64,000 nt of DNA from Stratiolaelaps scimitus (lineage: Eukaryota > Arthropoda > Arachnida > Mesostigmata > Laelapidae), in NCBI GenBank assembly GCA_019614645.1, contig JABWDB010000001.1, positions 4,892,501 to 4,956,500 of the forward strand, written 5' to 3'. Both the position numbers and the translations under genes were made by a program. The notes beneath the pieces were generated by a model, which saw nothing but the letters and a program-made list of their open reading frames with translations, made no database searches and was not told where the DNA came from. Below are positions 11,355 to 24,272 of this stretch, piece by piece. Position 1 is the first letter of the stretch, and the number at the start of each line of letters is the position of its first letter.

Positions 11355-11726
11355 CCAGGCAGGAGTCCCACAGTACCATGGCAAATACCTTAGCTGTGAG
11401 GCCTGGTCTGCATGAGCATTCTCCGTCATCAAAAAAAAAAAAAAATATATATATATATAATAGCGTCGAATTCGAAGACTTTCACCTTTTTACATCAGTT
11501 TTAGAGGTCACTACAATCGCCTAGCGTAGGTTACAAATAAGCGTCCTTAACCAGTGGCGCACTAAACGCTCTATCTCTCTGAGCGGCAACTAAACTCTAT
11601 TTGAGGGTCAACTACAGCTAGTTTGAAACTTGTCTGGTTATTCAGAGATTCACCAACATTGCCAACGTCGGCACAGTGACACGGCGAGGACTAAACGCAG
11701 GTACGAAATCACAGACGACACCCCAG

Positions 11727-12047
11727 CTAGAAGAGGATATCGCTTATAAGCCATACGCACACTGAATCATCCACAGAAAATTGAGTCGGTGCGCATTCGC
11801 GCATCTGTCTCAAATGTCTTGTCGTTATCGAATGTCCACCAATGTGCAATTGCCAATATTGTGTCTCCGCTGTGATACATCGCGTTGGGAGTGTTTCACC
11901 CACATGAAGGTTCTCGAAACGAGTCGTTTGTGGCGCTATTGGTGGGCTTCTTGAATTAGGGTTTGTTGAAAGCATTGCTGCTTTATGCTGCCAGTGATGC
12001 TTAATTGAAATGCTTTGCTCAATTATACCAGCAACATAAAAAAACAA
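11727..12047 (-). CDS. Possible coding exon (weak)
   Basis: A minus-strand frame reads naturally over about 80 codons (for example HVGETLPTRCITAETQYWQL) from an ATG in the middle of the open region, MLSTNPNSRS. Two acceptor-like AG sites (CACTGGCAG and AAAGCAG) lie just upstream of that ATG. It stops at a TAG soon after LISDILF. No domain is recognised and no partner exon was found. Confidence 0.25.
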   Translation of the reverse strand: MFFYVAGIIEQSISIKHHWQHKAAMLSTNPNSRSPPIAPQTTRFENLHVGETLPTRCITAETQYWQLHIGGHSITTRHLRQMRECAPTQFSVDDSVCVWLISDILF

Positions 12048-12249
12048 GGGATTCAGATACGACGTGTTACGTGAAATGACCGACCGCTCATACAGACCTC
12101 ATTCCTACACATACCTATATGGGCAATGCAAGTATGGAACGTCTTGGCAATATCTAGCACGAGTAGAATTGATACGGTGGAGTACACGGACCGTAGGGTG
12201 CCCCAAAAATGACTCCATATATCCATCACACCTCATCCATGACTGAACC

Positions 12250-12971
12250 ACGACTTCAATCTACAACGTGTCACGATAGGATCAGCGTGATGAAAAGAAT
12301 ACATATACACGTGAAAAAAACTTAAGTTCAAAGCAAAGAACCTGGACAATATGTGAAGCGAGTTGTCTATTTTAATTTATTGATTTTAACTAATCTCCAT
12401 ATCTATCTATTTATCTATTAATGGCGCACATCTGCCAGACAACACCGTCTGCAACGGCGTCCTTTACACGAACAGTAGTAAAGATGAGAGACAATATTAA
12501 CTACAGAAAGTAAAATAAGACACTCCTTGAAATGAACACACAAAGTGTGAGAGTTGAGCAGTTCGTTTTTTACTGTTGGCGATGATGATGATGATAGTGG
12601 AGGTCTTGTGAAATCTGATTATCGATGCTCGCCGATCTGTTGTCATTGGAGTTTTCGTGACACGGAATAAGTAAACGAGTAAACGAATTTTACAATTTCC
12701 CAACAAGTTGTTCCAGTTGTAGCTGTCGAAACGCAACAGTACGGTTGGCGCCAATATACCAATATATATATATATACGAGGAAAACTTCTCTAGTTGCTT
12801 TCATTTGTCATTGTTACCATGCTGCCACTATCACCCCGCTAAGATCTAGTACTGTTTCATTCAGTTTTCAGTACGATTCTGCTTTTCCTGTTTTTCCACC
12901 AACTCAGCTCTCAAGTTCTTTGGCATATCGAGGCTACCTATGTGTTCGCTTCTACCTATATATATATATAG

Positions 12972-13002
<31 letters not shown>

Positions 13003-15300
13003 TTTTGCAATGATTACTGTGGAGGTTAATGAGAGGGGTCGTTTCCGCTTGCTAGGAATACGATTTTCGGGTAAAAATGGTATGAGCGCTCGCTGCGTAC
13101 ATATGTACTCGGCTGAGATGGTTGATCCCGATTTTTAAAATAGCACATGACAATCGCAAGATGGATGCGTTGAGGCTGATACACGCCTTCAAATCGAAGT
13201 TTAAAATGCAATCAGTTGAGTTAAAAATGACCCTCTGAGTTAGCTACCTTATGTAATCATTTAGCTTTACGACGCCGTTACCTATCGAGCAGTCGTACGT
13301 TGACTGATGCTCATGATATCGTGCATAGAGTAAGTGACCGTTCCCCGGCGGAAGGTGGAGAATAAGTATATCTTGCCAGGGTTTCATTTTGCATAGGAAC
13401 TTACACCACTATACCCATAATGATGTTTAGCCATGTCGTCTTGTCTAAAAATATTGAGCAGCCGTTTGCCGTAATTGTTACAACGAACAATTAGCAGTAG
13501 GGTGGTCAGAACGGATGCGCTCTACTCGGGCCTCAACCTTCACTTCTGAATAGTAATTATCAGTTTCGGGTAGAAGGGCAAATTAGCAACAAATACTTAC
13601 AACAAGTACTTGGGATGTCCGGGTTCGCACCCGTTCCCGTTGATTCGCTTTGTATTATCGCTAGCGTACTCACCTAGTTTTATGAAGAATTAGCCTTTTG
13701 AAGGGTACATGTTCTATATAAACAACATTCTGAAACAAGACTATATCTAAGTAATTATAAAAAGGGCTCCCGTGATAATTCTTCTAAATGCCTCTGGTGG
13801 CTCGTTTTGTATTGTCGAATGTAATTGATGATGATAAGTGCAGCAGACCCAAGTCGCCATCGACGGCTAATTGGAGTTATGTCTAAACTAGAGCACAGCA
13901 GTTGTCCAAGACCTTTCGGTTATTTTCAAATAGTGACATTCTGAAGTCGGCGGCGCAAACAGGAGCAAGTTATCGTTGACGAGCTGAGAGGCGGTCCACT
14001 AATCAGTTGAAGTCTCTAATCAGGATAGACAAATGCTGGAGAACGACCCTTGAGCCACAGCAGTAACTGTTACTGCTCTTAAATCTACGGGGCTACTTCG
14101 TGCACTGCAGAAAAAAAAGCAGACAAACTAAGGGAGGCCAACACAGGACAGCCTTATCGACGCGACCCCTGATCCGTTACTGAAGCAATAATACACTGCT
14201 GACCTGGAGTCGCCTTAATTGGTTTGACCGTTAATAATGCCAGTGAGACACATAGACTCACGGCTAGAGACGTTGATGAAAGTAATGTTAATGATAAGGT
14301 TTTGGGCTGAATCCCAGTTTTTCCAACATCATTCACTTCCTAAGAAAATACGCTTCCAGGACAATGATTGCAGAGATTTGTATCGATAAAGGCCAAATAA
14401 TATCAAGAGGGCTTGCGATGCCTATTACAACAACAATGTATCTATTGTGATATGACAATCAATTATAAAAATATAATAAGTATATCTAATATATGCAATA
14501 AATAATAATATTATTTATTATATGATGATGATAATTATAATTATACAGTGTGATATATATATTTTTTATTTCTTCAGTACTTTTATTTTTAATATTGAGG
14601 AGTGTTAGAAGAGGTATGATTCCTGTTCCGAACAATCGACACCTTTCGATCAGATCCAATACCTTAAGAGACCAATGTACGTGCCTGCGTCAGGCACTCA
14701 TCCCAATATATATATATATATATATATAAGAGGGAAGTAAATTTTCCAGGCTCACTCAAAGCCACCATATATATGTATATATATATAGAAAATGTTATAT
14801 ATATATATAACTTTATCTGGCCCCTATCATCATGGTATAGCGCATACAACATCGTTCAAATCGTCTCCTTTCGAAACTGGGATACAGCCGATCTCGATCA
14901 ATGTGTTGCCAGTCACTTTCCTTACGGTACTACTAATGGATAGAGGATGTCTCGAAGTTTTGCCCTAATTTGTCTTCTTTAATGGCTATCATTGCTCACG
15001 TTGCTAGAATGGAGATGGTCGTGGCCAGATTGAATAATCAATCTGCGTGCGTCGCCGTCGGATCTGCTGTTCTACATTTCGGCGCATTGATCGACATATG
15101 CTAAATAGGTTGGGGTAGTCCCTTCGCTCCACGTTGGAGCTTGGCGGGAATCGTACAGTAGCTGCTTTCTACTATGACGCTACGTTGATAACACAGTATG
15201 TGATCGCATCTTCCCGCAAATTGCGGTTGAACCACATTGATCAGTAGAATCGGACAACGCGGGAGTGAGCTTGAGTAGATATATCAACACGTTTATCGAG
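12250..15300. other. AT-rich spacer with microsatellites
   Basis: No convincing coding sequence is seen. Short (TA)n tracts occur at 12764-12775, 14707-14728 and 14768-14813. The motif TTTTCCAGGCTCACTCAAAGCC at about 14733-14757 is a faint copy of the short dispersed repeat described at 43485-43581. Confidence 0.5.
12954..13001. repeat. (TA)n-(GA)n compound microsatellite
   Basis: TA repeats broken once by GA, followed by about eight AG/GA units. Confidence 0.9.
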
Positions 15301-15305
15301 CCCAG

Positions 15306-15386
15306 TCGCCTGGTGGTGTATTCGTGCGCGTTTTGCAATCGCAGCAGACACCCGTAGGTGCACGGGTTCGAATTCCCACCGTCGTG
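15306..15386 (+). repeat. tRNA-like segment, possible SINE head (weak)
   Basis: CGCCTGGTGGTG resembles an A box. About 55 bases later GGGTTCGAATTCCC resembles a B box, as in RNA polymerase III internal promoters. The acceptor stem does not pair, so this is not a functional tRNA. A tRNA-derived SINE or chance are the alternatives. Confidence 0.22.
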
Positions 15387-15839
15387 CATCTTCATCTAGT
15401 TGGGTCCGTCTCTCGAGACAGTGCAAAATCATACACCATAGATGTTAGATGTCGGGCAAGAGACGGAACGTAAAACACTTTATGGATGGTTAGCTGCATA
15501 AGCGAAATTCGCTAGAAGTCGGATCGGCTCGTATGTTGGGAACCTTGGATAGATAGGTACACACACGTACATATAATATATTAAAAAAAAAAATATATAT
15601 ATATATATACGATATATAAATAAAAAATAAGGTACTACTATCATTATTATTATTACTACTTTAAGATATACGACTCATAATATGTGGACATAAAAGAAGA
15701 AGAACGAGAGAATACAGTTCTCGTTATTCTCGAAGAATCCTTCTAACATGTAATGTCAAAATGTTAGCCCTTGCTTGACGTCGGACTTCTACTGCCGTGT
15801 ACTGTCCCTGCTCATTTGAACTTCACTGAAACCTGACTC

Positions 15840-16107
15840 AACCAATGAGCACTGATATGTGACGAATCCTGCAACGCGGATTCGGTCAGCGAGCACGGGC
15901 TCGCCGTTCGTTTGTTTGGGCGGCCATGTTGCCGTTTACGCTAACGCCGAACACAGGGAGCAGCTAGCTGCCCGTTGGAGTGACAGTTGTCGCCGGAGCT
16001 GTTGTCAGCTGTTGCATTTCGACCGGACAACCGGTGAACTCCGTCGGGTGTTGTGCAGGGAATTTGTAAACCTCGAGAAGTTTGCAACAGAATATCGTAC
16101 ATAACAT
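15840..16107 (+). other. GC-rich patch ending at a strong donor; possible first exon
   Basis: This patch is markedly richer in GC and CG dinucleotides than its surroundings. It holds an 81-codon open frame on the plus strand (15859-16104), though that begins without an ATG. It ends next to ACAT|GTGAGT, a near-perfect 5' splice site, at about 16108. The combination fits a first, possibly untranslated, exon with promoter. No downstream partner exon was identified in the next 3 kb. Confidence 0.3.
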
Positions 16108-16865
16108 GTGAGTACAGTGTAGGGGGCTATCTATGTTGTCTACGTTTTTGTTCGCGTGATATCAGTATTTTGGCTCTTCGCAAAAATGGACCTCAACCGT
16201 TAGTTATCGGTTATTTCAAACACGACGATTGTGTAAGTAAAATGAGAGAGGGGGTTCGGGCGCCAAAATAGGGCAGGCGCAAGATCGTACAAATACAAGA
16301 AACTTTAAAGATAACATCTACCGAGAGACATGAACACAGCGGCGTGCAGCCGCAGATCTTCAAGGAGGTGTTCACGTCGACAGTTATTGGAAAAGCGTGT
16401 ACTGAAATATCGAGCTACACGACCACTATAAGTTGTGTACAACAGCATCACTCTCGTCTCTAATAGAATCGTTGCCCGGAAAGCAGATAGAAAGAGAGAG
16501 AGAGAAAGGGGAGAGCAACGCAAAGTATGGGGCTACGAGGATTACATCTGTAATCACATTAAAGAGTCTGGCTCATTTTGAAACATCGTCCAAAAGTTAG
16601 GCCCTATGCGGAACCGAATCTTAAATAGCCACATAATGTAATTACTGCTCGGTGTAAATAGCTAGCTGTTCAATCTATATAGGATTGTTACGGAAGACAG
16701 TTCGCTCTCCCTCAGTATGATGTGTTGCACGGCTCTGCGACGTAGATTTGAGTTTTTTTTTCGCCATTTTAGCCAGTTTTGCCATTGCGATATGTTAGTT
16801 TTGTGGGAGTTATGATGCTCTAAATTTGATGAGCTTTAGAACAGTTCTTTTTTATTTCGTTTCTG

Positions 16866-16867
<2 letters not shown>

Positions 16868-16941
<74 letters not shown>
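16868..16941. repeat. (AT)n microsatellite, about 36 units
   Basis: The longest uninterrupted AT dinucleotide tract of the window, directly followed by TATTTC. Confidence 0.97.
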
Positions 16942-16944
<3 letters not shown>

Positions 16945-18250
16945 TCTACGCATGATGAACGGAGTCAGATAATAGCTGTTTAGGTGAACGAGTTCAACAT
17001 TCCCTGTATGGCGTATAAATATAGTACAAGGTATGTCACAGATAAGTTCAGAGAAGTTAGAAAGGGCCTATTTAATGAGACGCAGCACGACAGCATTCGT
17101 TATTAAAGTATCTCGTACGTGACAAGTCGCAATGCTTACAGGGACAAATGTCATTTAGCTCGTGGAAGCTCCAAGTTCGGCGTAGTACATCGTAAAAACG
17201 TACTACATAGTAAAAACTGTGAATATAACATCGTACAATTATATCGATCTATAATCTATTTGTTTCGACGTACTTGCTCTTCCATTCTGATCGAGTCATT
17301 GCAACCCTCATTGCAACTTCAAATGGCTTTAGGGAACTACGGCCTCACTTGGCCACAAGTTCCCCGATGTAGGCTATAGCGAAATTATCACACTACACCT
17401 ACATCATCAGCTCAAAAACTACCACGAAGTTAGCTATAAGCTAAGAAATATTATCGTATGTCATCATAGGCAATCCTTTTTTACAAAGCATCACTAGTGC
17501 TGAAGAACTCAAAAATAGCTTTCCCAGAGCTTTGGGTTCTTGCACTGGACCCGCCGCTATAATCATCTTAAAACCTTTTATAAATATCCATAGTGATCAC
17601 AGAACTGTTCTGCAAAAATCCATGATCCACAATTCGCCAGTTCTAATTGCCGATGGTATGGTAATATTATATGAAACAGAACTCGATTTCCAGCAATGAC
17701 TCCAAGGACGATCTGCAAAAATTCCCTAAATCCCATTGCATACGCATAATCCTATGCAACTCAGGCTAAAGGATCCCGCATTGTCTTCGCGCCGAAAATC
17801 GATGAGCATAGTGATTAACACTTCCTCGACGATTCCAAATTGAATAAAATCGTTGTTCGATTCGTTTGAAATTGTCTCACCTACGGGCTATAATACAGGC
17901 TATGTTTCTATTATCCATCTGTTTGATAATATAATCACAATTAATTAACGTTATTGCATTCAACTTAGTCGATTCGATTATGAATCGCGATTCTAAACCA
18001 CGAATGGAGGAAGAATATCACCTGCCGGTTCCAATAGAAGCGCTCACATAAATTCGCATCGTAAATTACTAATGACACAATCCGCATAATGAAATAGGGT
18101 CTCTGACTACAGGAGACAGCATCGCTCACGAAGTTATTGGCACTCAGCAGTTGGGCAGTCATACTCAGTGCTCATGTTCAGTACCACAACGTTGATTCTC
18201 ATCGACAGAGCTCTGCGTATCACTTTGTACGCCATACGTTACGGGACACC

Positions 18251-18520
18251 TCAATGCATGACATCCCTCCCGTGATCTGAGTGCACAGCTGATGTAATCA
18301 ATGGTGGCATATCTGAGTTTATAGCTCCAACCGGCTTCATCTCTCCGATTATGACACGGCCCAGAGCGTTCGACCGGAAATGACTGCGCACAAGTATCCA
18401 GAACAGGTATACCACCCTACACGCATGGTGGATTAGCTTCTCGTATTCATCCATGGAGAGTCCAGGCGGCACAAGGCTATGCGTCGGATCACTATGTGCC
18501 CTTGACAGTATTGTCACCAA
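18251..18520 (-). CDS. Possible coding exon (weak)
   Basis: A continuous minus-strand frame of about 89 codons reads naturally, with a PPGLSMDEYEKLIHHACRV stretch followed by a hydrophobic segment (VVYLFWILV) and NALGRVIIGEMKPVGAIN. A possible acceptor (GAATAATTAG) sits at its 5' edge. The first ATG is 20 codons or more inside. The neighbouring frame 17965-18162 (MTAQLLSANNFVSDAVS), with a CAG|GTGATA donor, could belong to the same gene, but I found no phase-matched link. No family is recognised. Confidence 0.3.
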   Translation of the reverse strand: MVTILSRAHSDPTHSLVPPGLSMDEYEKLIHHACRVVYLFWILVRSHFRSNALGRVIIGEMKPVGAINSDMPPLITSAVHSDHGRDVMH

Positions 18521-19655
18521 CTAATTATTCAGTGTAACTCTGATACATATTATCTGACTGATGGCATCTCTTTGCTATATATAAGTGATAGTGTAGATCG
18601 TAAAGTTGATGGGACGCCTTGACTTCATTGTGTGGTCCGGCAGAGACGGTTATACAATGACGTGGCTTGTTGTTGTCATTCGAGAGTGCAGAACATTTAC
18701 AATAGTTGCCTCTTTAACATTTTTCAATACTTTGATCCTTGCTACTTTTTGCCTTGTGAATTTAAAATACTGCCAGCTCTCGATTCAAAAACAGCCACCC
18801 TGTAAATATATGTATGTAGATGCCACTTAATGCCACTAAGTAGTTGTCAGTCAAGTTCTCAGTTAGTATAACATCGCGAGGTTTCCTTTCGCGTTTAGCT
18901 GAGGCTTCAATGTCATGACTATAATATATATATATATATATATATATTTGTTAGTAGTATTTATCTTCAGTATCTGATTACGTTTCTGATTGAATAAATT
19001 TGTGTATACATGTCTCGCTAGCTCACCATTTCTTTATTGAAACCGATAGAGCGTCGATCCAAGCGACAGCCAACTCAGCTGCTCCCAACACAAGTCTTAC
19101 GAAACGGTCGTTCGTCAATAGCGAAATACGCTGTAGACGCGGAACTTGGCTTGAGTGAAATAAGTTACTTCGTTACCTCTATCATGCTGCTTAGGCGGCC
19201 GTACAATGAGTGATCATAGAACCGCTCCTGATTTAATGAAGACGACTGTATGAAACGAGGCCTCTGCCCGACTGATTTACGCCCCTAGACAGATATAGGT
19301 CAGGCACACAACTGCATACACATTATAAGATGTTGATAGAGAAATCCCGCCAGCCGTTTCCACCACTGTCTGAGTGAATATGTCAGTGTGTGTGTGTCAC
19401 GTTGCGTCTATAAAAAATCGACAGCAGCAGCAGGCCATGACCAGACGAAGGCCACATGCGTATTCAAGCGATTCCGGATATGCTCTGATGGCCCGTGAAA
19501 CTGAGACGCATCTGATCACACGGATGCCATCCACATAACGGCAGCGGTATGGCAGATATATATTCTCCAGTCCAGTGGAATAGTCTCTAATTCAGAATTT
19601 GCTACTATTACTCGTTCATATTGTAGCAAGGGTTTGAGTTCCTCTGGAAAGTACA

Positions 19656-20992
19656 CAGTGGTGGGCATAAACGTAAGGCACCCGTATATTTCAACAAATC
19701 GTTACAAGGAGCACACATTTGAGGAATCTATTTTGTGTCAGATTAATGTACGTGTCAGATAACATGCACACCACAGAGAACAGCGCATATGACGTCGCAT
19801 GCAGCCTGCTGCAATAAAATGTGTCATCTTTCGGGCGTGTAAAATGATAAGGCACCCTCAGTTATCGAGAGTTCTCGCTGAATTAATCCAGTTTATGTTG
19901 AGCACTGACGCTGCACTGTAGTCATGGGACACGCGTCGAGTCTTGCTCATGCAGAGGGAGCAGTTATTAATGCTTTACACTGAGCAGGAAAGAGCCAGGC
20001 TGCAATTGCTAGAGAAATTGGCAAAAGTCGTCGCGTAGTGCAAACTTATTTACGCAGTCCGTCGACGTATGGTACTAATAAGTCTAAAGGACGTCCACGA
20101 AAGATCAGCTAGCGAACTGCTATGCACATCTGTCGATTGGCCTCGGATTCGAGCACAAGTTGTGAAGCAATCAGGCAGGAGTTAAACCTTCAGGTTCATA
20201 GATAAGGTGAATTTAGCGTTATCCGCATATCATACGGTTGCAAATGAGAACAAGACCGCGCCTTCAACAACGCTACATAACAGCGCGACTAAACTTCGCC
20301 CGCAACAATATGGCCAGAGACTAAAAATCGGTGAGTATTGGGGCAACGTCTTTTAAAGAGTATCTTGTGGGTGCACATCTATCTAAAAGGTACTGTGTTG
20401 TTTCAGATCAACTTCAGTAATGAAACGAAGCTCAATTTGGACGGGCCAGACGGATTTAACGGTTATTGACATGATGTACATAAAGAACCGCGGTACTTCT
20501 CAAAGCTCAACTTCGGTGGCGGGACCGTTATGGTTTGGGGACCTTTCATCTCTCTTGGCAGACTCCCATTCTCTTTCGTCTCATCGCGAATGAATAGCGA
20601 GGACTATCAGAAGATGTTAACCAACACCCTGCTACCGTGTAGGAGAATATTCCATTGACTGCCAATTGTTTTCCAATACGATAACGTTTCTATTCACGTC
20701 AGCGTTGATAGTATTCCAAACCGAGTTTTGACCTTATAATTAGCAAGGGCGGGGCCACACTGTACTGATTAGTACAAGAAAATGAGAATTAATTCAGCGA
20801 GAACACTCGATAACTGAGGTTGCCTTATTATTTTACACACCCGAAAGATGACACATTTTATTGTATATATATAGCAGGCTGACGCGACCTTATATGCGCT
20901 GTTCTTTGTGGTGTGTATGTTATCTGATATGTTCATTAATCTGATACGATTTGTTGAAATATAGGAATGCCTTAAGTTTGTGCCCACCACTG
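19656..20992 (+). mobile_element. Tc1-like DNA transposon, internally deleted (copy A)
   Basis: The ends are inverted copies: CAGTGGTGGGCA at 19656 and its complement ending at 20992, followed by TA. The inverted repeats run about 205-230 bases inward (to about 19887 and from about 20788). The transposase starts near 19924 (MGHASSL) with a TGA after INALH. An HTH region follows (AAIAREIGKSRRVVQTYL), with several stops. The catalytic-domain block FNLDGPDGFNGY region is present, but its first acidic motif reads FSNET where the sister copy at 52874 has FSDEK, so the first catalytic Asp is lost. Compared with copy B, about 250 bases of the catalytic domain are deleted near 20703. It is dead as a source of transposase. 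The TA next to the right end fits Tc1/mariner target choice. Confidence 0.88.
19924..20730 (+). pseudogene. Tc1-type transposase pseudogene (copy A)
   Basis: The reading begins at ATGGGACACGCGTCGAGTCT and codes a paired-like HTH domain (REIGKSRRVVQ near residues 33-43). Stop codons occur after residue 19 (TGA) and at KIS-TAG near 20110. Further on, GGTVMVWG and SLGRLPFSF mark the RNase-H-like domain. The DD34E-type catalytic triad cannot be complete, since the first Asp is Asn and the segment with the remaining residues is deleted. Confidence 0.82.
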
Positions 20993-20999
20993 TATGCAT

Positions 21000-22760
21000 A
21001 TATATATAGTACATATTATAGATGATGCATTATTCAGCTGAGCATTTTTATGACAATGACAGTTATGATTAAATACTCAACGCTTACAAGTTCGGCCGAA
21101 TTCACGTGTGATAATTCCCACGTATCCAGTAAAGCGTGCCATGAACTAGAGCAACATTTGTCGCCAAGATAATCCGATATTGATTCGAAGTACCACAGGG
21201 CAAAAGCGACGCAGTCGACGACGCGGGATTAGCACCGGTGCGCGAATGCTGTACTGTCTCTCTGCTATCGACGTTACCGACGTTCTACACAGCATCCGAC
21301 GACGAAAGTTGGCACCAATTATAATGGGAAAACGAAGCAAAAACTAGAAAGGGATTTATTGATCTCGTACTAAAGAAAATGTGTTGCTAGGTTCATCATA
21401 GTCACGCAATGATGGTTTTACTGGTCGAAGGCAAACCCTTTGCTGGCATGGCCGTATTGAGATTTCCCATCGCTGTCCGGTTGCACACTTATGACGTTGA
21501 TATCACATCGATTAAACAGCGTCTAATTTCTCTAATTCGTTATATCGATATGTCGCCTTTGCTCTCGGCGCCTCTCCCTCACTCTTGCGCAGTGTGCCCC
21601 TCGATAGAGTCAATGAGATTCTACGCCTTCAGTGCAGTCATGCAGATACCAATAGCAACGTTGACAATATCCAGTTTCAATATGGGCATGACAATCGAAA
21701 GAGATGTTGAACTACTTAACATACTATAGCGAGTGTATAGCCAAGCAAAGATAACTAAGAAAGTGCAAATCATCTCACAGCGCGAACTCGTTGAAAAGTG
21801 ATCTGTTTGTGTTTTGTTTTTTTTCTGCTCATATCAAATATATTGAACTCTTTCGTAACACGTTAGCAGGCCGATAGCGCAGTGAGGAAGAGCTAAGAAG
21901 AGAACAAGTTATAGACGATGTGTGAATATAGCAATGCAAGGTGTCTAATCGTAGATACGATATACAGTGAATTGAACGAGCCGTTCATGGACTGCGTCTC
22001 ACATCAGATGCACTAGAAATAGGCGTATCAGTAGCTGAACAGGTCCTCCGGCATCTGATCGATCTGTGAGTGCACAAAGTGCTCGTATAGAGGAGGAAGG
22101 AAGAGTCGCCAAAGTCGGTTACCCAATTTCCCTCGAGTTGTTGCAGCTGCTGGTCAATCGTGGCTAGCTCTCAGCACCCCCATGATTTGCTTTACGTAGA
22201 TGTCTCGCGATTGCGTTCACCAGGAGGAACTCAGATCCGTCGGGCTCCTTCGTCGTAATCGATTCCTGCTAGAAAATAATGTACCCACTATCCCGATAGC
22301 AACGAGAGAACTGCGTTTCTAGCTAACGTCGGAACACGATTCTGAGCATTTACATACAAGTCAATTTTATGCGTTGCGAGCGAAAACGCCTACTCGACCT
22401 CCCATCGCGCCTCTTAGCTATTATAGATTGGTTGGGATGCGGCGCATATACTGCTACAATATATTTGACAGCTGCATCAAGTTTAGCATTTTGCTACACT
22501 TGTGTCGAAATCTCAACACACGAAAAAATGAAAATTGCGTAAGTTGCTCAATTGTGCGCTCGATTTCGTCATCGACTCCTCTCTCTCTCCCTCTCGCTCT
22601 CTCTCTCTCAGTCTCTGTCGTGAAACTCTGGCTATCCGCCATGAAATGCACGGGCTAGCACTTGACTAGCAATTGCCTCTCGTCTGGAACTCGTTGCCTC
22701 ACGATATACAGCAGACCCATTCGTTAAGGGTGCTTAAGGTTAGTGGGGAAGTTACTTACT
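21000..22760. other. Spacer, no supported gene
   Basis: The longest plus-strand frame (21409-21729) has no clear coding signature, and minus-strand frames are short. A (CT)n-rich tract lies at about 22577-22612. Confidence 0.45.
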
Positions 22761-23173
22761 TCTATTGGCCAGTCCCAACTGTACACCAGTCCCGTTACAA
22801 TTAATTAAAGATGATATTAGCCTAGATCAGCCCCTAAAGTGTTACCCTGGCCTGGTCACTAGTCTTCGTAGGCGTCCATTAGATACGAAAGTACCAGACA
22901 GAGTGGTCGGTGTGCTCATTGCCGCTAGGCTAGGGGAGTTGAAATCACCAAGGAGTCGCAATTTACAGCTAGAACACAATGGTGCGCAGGTCACCATCAT
23001 TGAAACTGTGCTAATAGGCCTTATTCCCCTTATTCTTTCTCATTATCTATTCGAGTTCCACCCGCGTGTATCGACATTTTTGATTGTGCCTATAACACCA
23101 TAGTTTGAATAGCAGTTAGATCAACCACAGAGAGGGCCAGGAGTAGGTCTATAGTTTCAGGTGAAGTATATTT

Positions 23174-23350
23174 TATAGTTTCAACTACTAATGTTCTCCG
23201 GGGACCAGTTTTTTTTTTTGTTGACCATCCACGACCTTGTGGGTGGTAAGTTTATTAAGACAAAATTACTAAACTTGGCACCCACAAGGTCGTGGGTGGT
23301 CCAAATAAAAAAAAACTGGTCCCCGGAGAACATTAGTAGTTGAAACTATA
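23174..23350. mobile_element. Foldback element, 177-bp near-perfect palindrome
   Basis: The first arm (23174-23259) begins TATAGTTTCAACTACTAATG and contains CTCCGGGGACCAG, a T run and CCACGACCTTGTGGGTG. The second arm (23265-23350) is its reverse complement with few mismatches. The outer 44 bases or so match perfectly, and only about five bases form the loop. There is no coding content. This is the structure of a MITE or foldback transposon. A partial repeat of the arm core (CCGGGGACCAGTT) lies just outside at 23365-23377. TA-rich flanks prevent a firm call of the target duplication. Confidence 0.85.
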
Positions 23351-23446
23351 ATATTATATATATTCCGGGGACCAGTTGGGAAATATCTACATATAAGCTG
23401 GATACCGTACATTTCTTTATAAAAAAACAACGCTTAGTGTTAATAG

Positions 23447-23545
23447 ATTTTCCAGGCTGACTAGTCACAGCCAACATTTAACTTAGTCCACGATAGAACT
23501 GCTTTCGGCATAAGGCTTCGTAAGACGGACAACCCCTTTAAGTGC
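23447..23545 (+). repeat. Short dispersed repeat family, copy 1
   Basis: It starts ATTTTCCAGGCTGACT and continues through CAGCCAACATTTAACTTAG, CCACGATAG and ACTGCTTTCGGCAT to a CCCCTTTAAGTGCAAA region. The same order of blocks is seen at 31045-31109 (opposite strand), 43485-43581 and 58875-58967. Confidence 0.7.
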
Positions 23546-24272
23546 AAAAGGGGCAACGATCAATGTCTAACCTAAGCTGAATTAATCATCCCATGTTGCT
23601 AATGTATACAGGTGGTAAGTATGATACCCATCACGATTGATACCCATTGATTGGGGATCCTATATTTTTAGACAAAGTGCAGCCAAAACCTTTACGTAGA
23701 GTTGAGTACAGATGCGGGATCGTACAGATTCGTTGACATGATGATGTCGATGGAGGAACTACCAAGGATGATCCTAATGATTGAACACGGCGAGATGATT
23801 GATCTCTTGTTTGATAGTAACGATGTCATCAGGAGAGGTTCGCTCTAAAACGCGAAGACGATACTCAATCGCAACGAGTTGAACAAATGAACCTATTCTC
23901 ATGGGGCGTTGCTATGGCAATTAATGCACCTAGCGGTTACAAATAATTAGAATGCAACTCAGCTACTAGAACCTGTGCACCTAGTAGAATTGCGTCTAAT
24001 TGTAATGGTGTTGTAGACAGTAAGAAAACCAATGCCAAAATAAATAGGTATCGACGAGGATGCCTGACAGGAGAAGGGCATGGGGTCAGTCGCAAATGAA
24101 TATCCTTAAGGTATCACCACCCGACGCAAGCATGCATTGATGGTGGATTAGCGCGGTGCTAGAGAAAGCCACACACACGATTCACGACTTACACAAATCG
24201 CCACCTTATTCAACGTTGCTTATTGAACCTAGCCTTTATCAGGTAACTGCATAGTATTAAAAGATGATTTAA

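Larger units (their letters stand above)
16110..19650. other. Spacer between candidate exons
   Basis: Apart from the weak frames at 17965-18520, I see only short frames, the (AT)n tract and a smaller (TA)n tract at about 18924-18947. No recognisable mobile-element protein was found. Confidence 0.45.
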
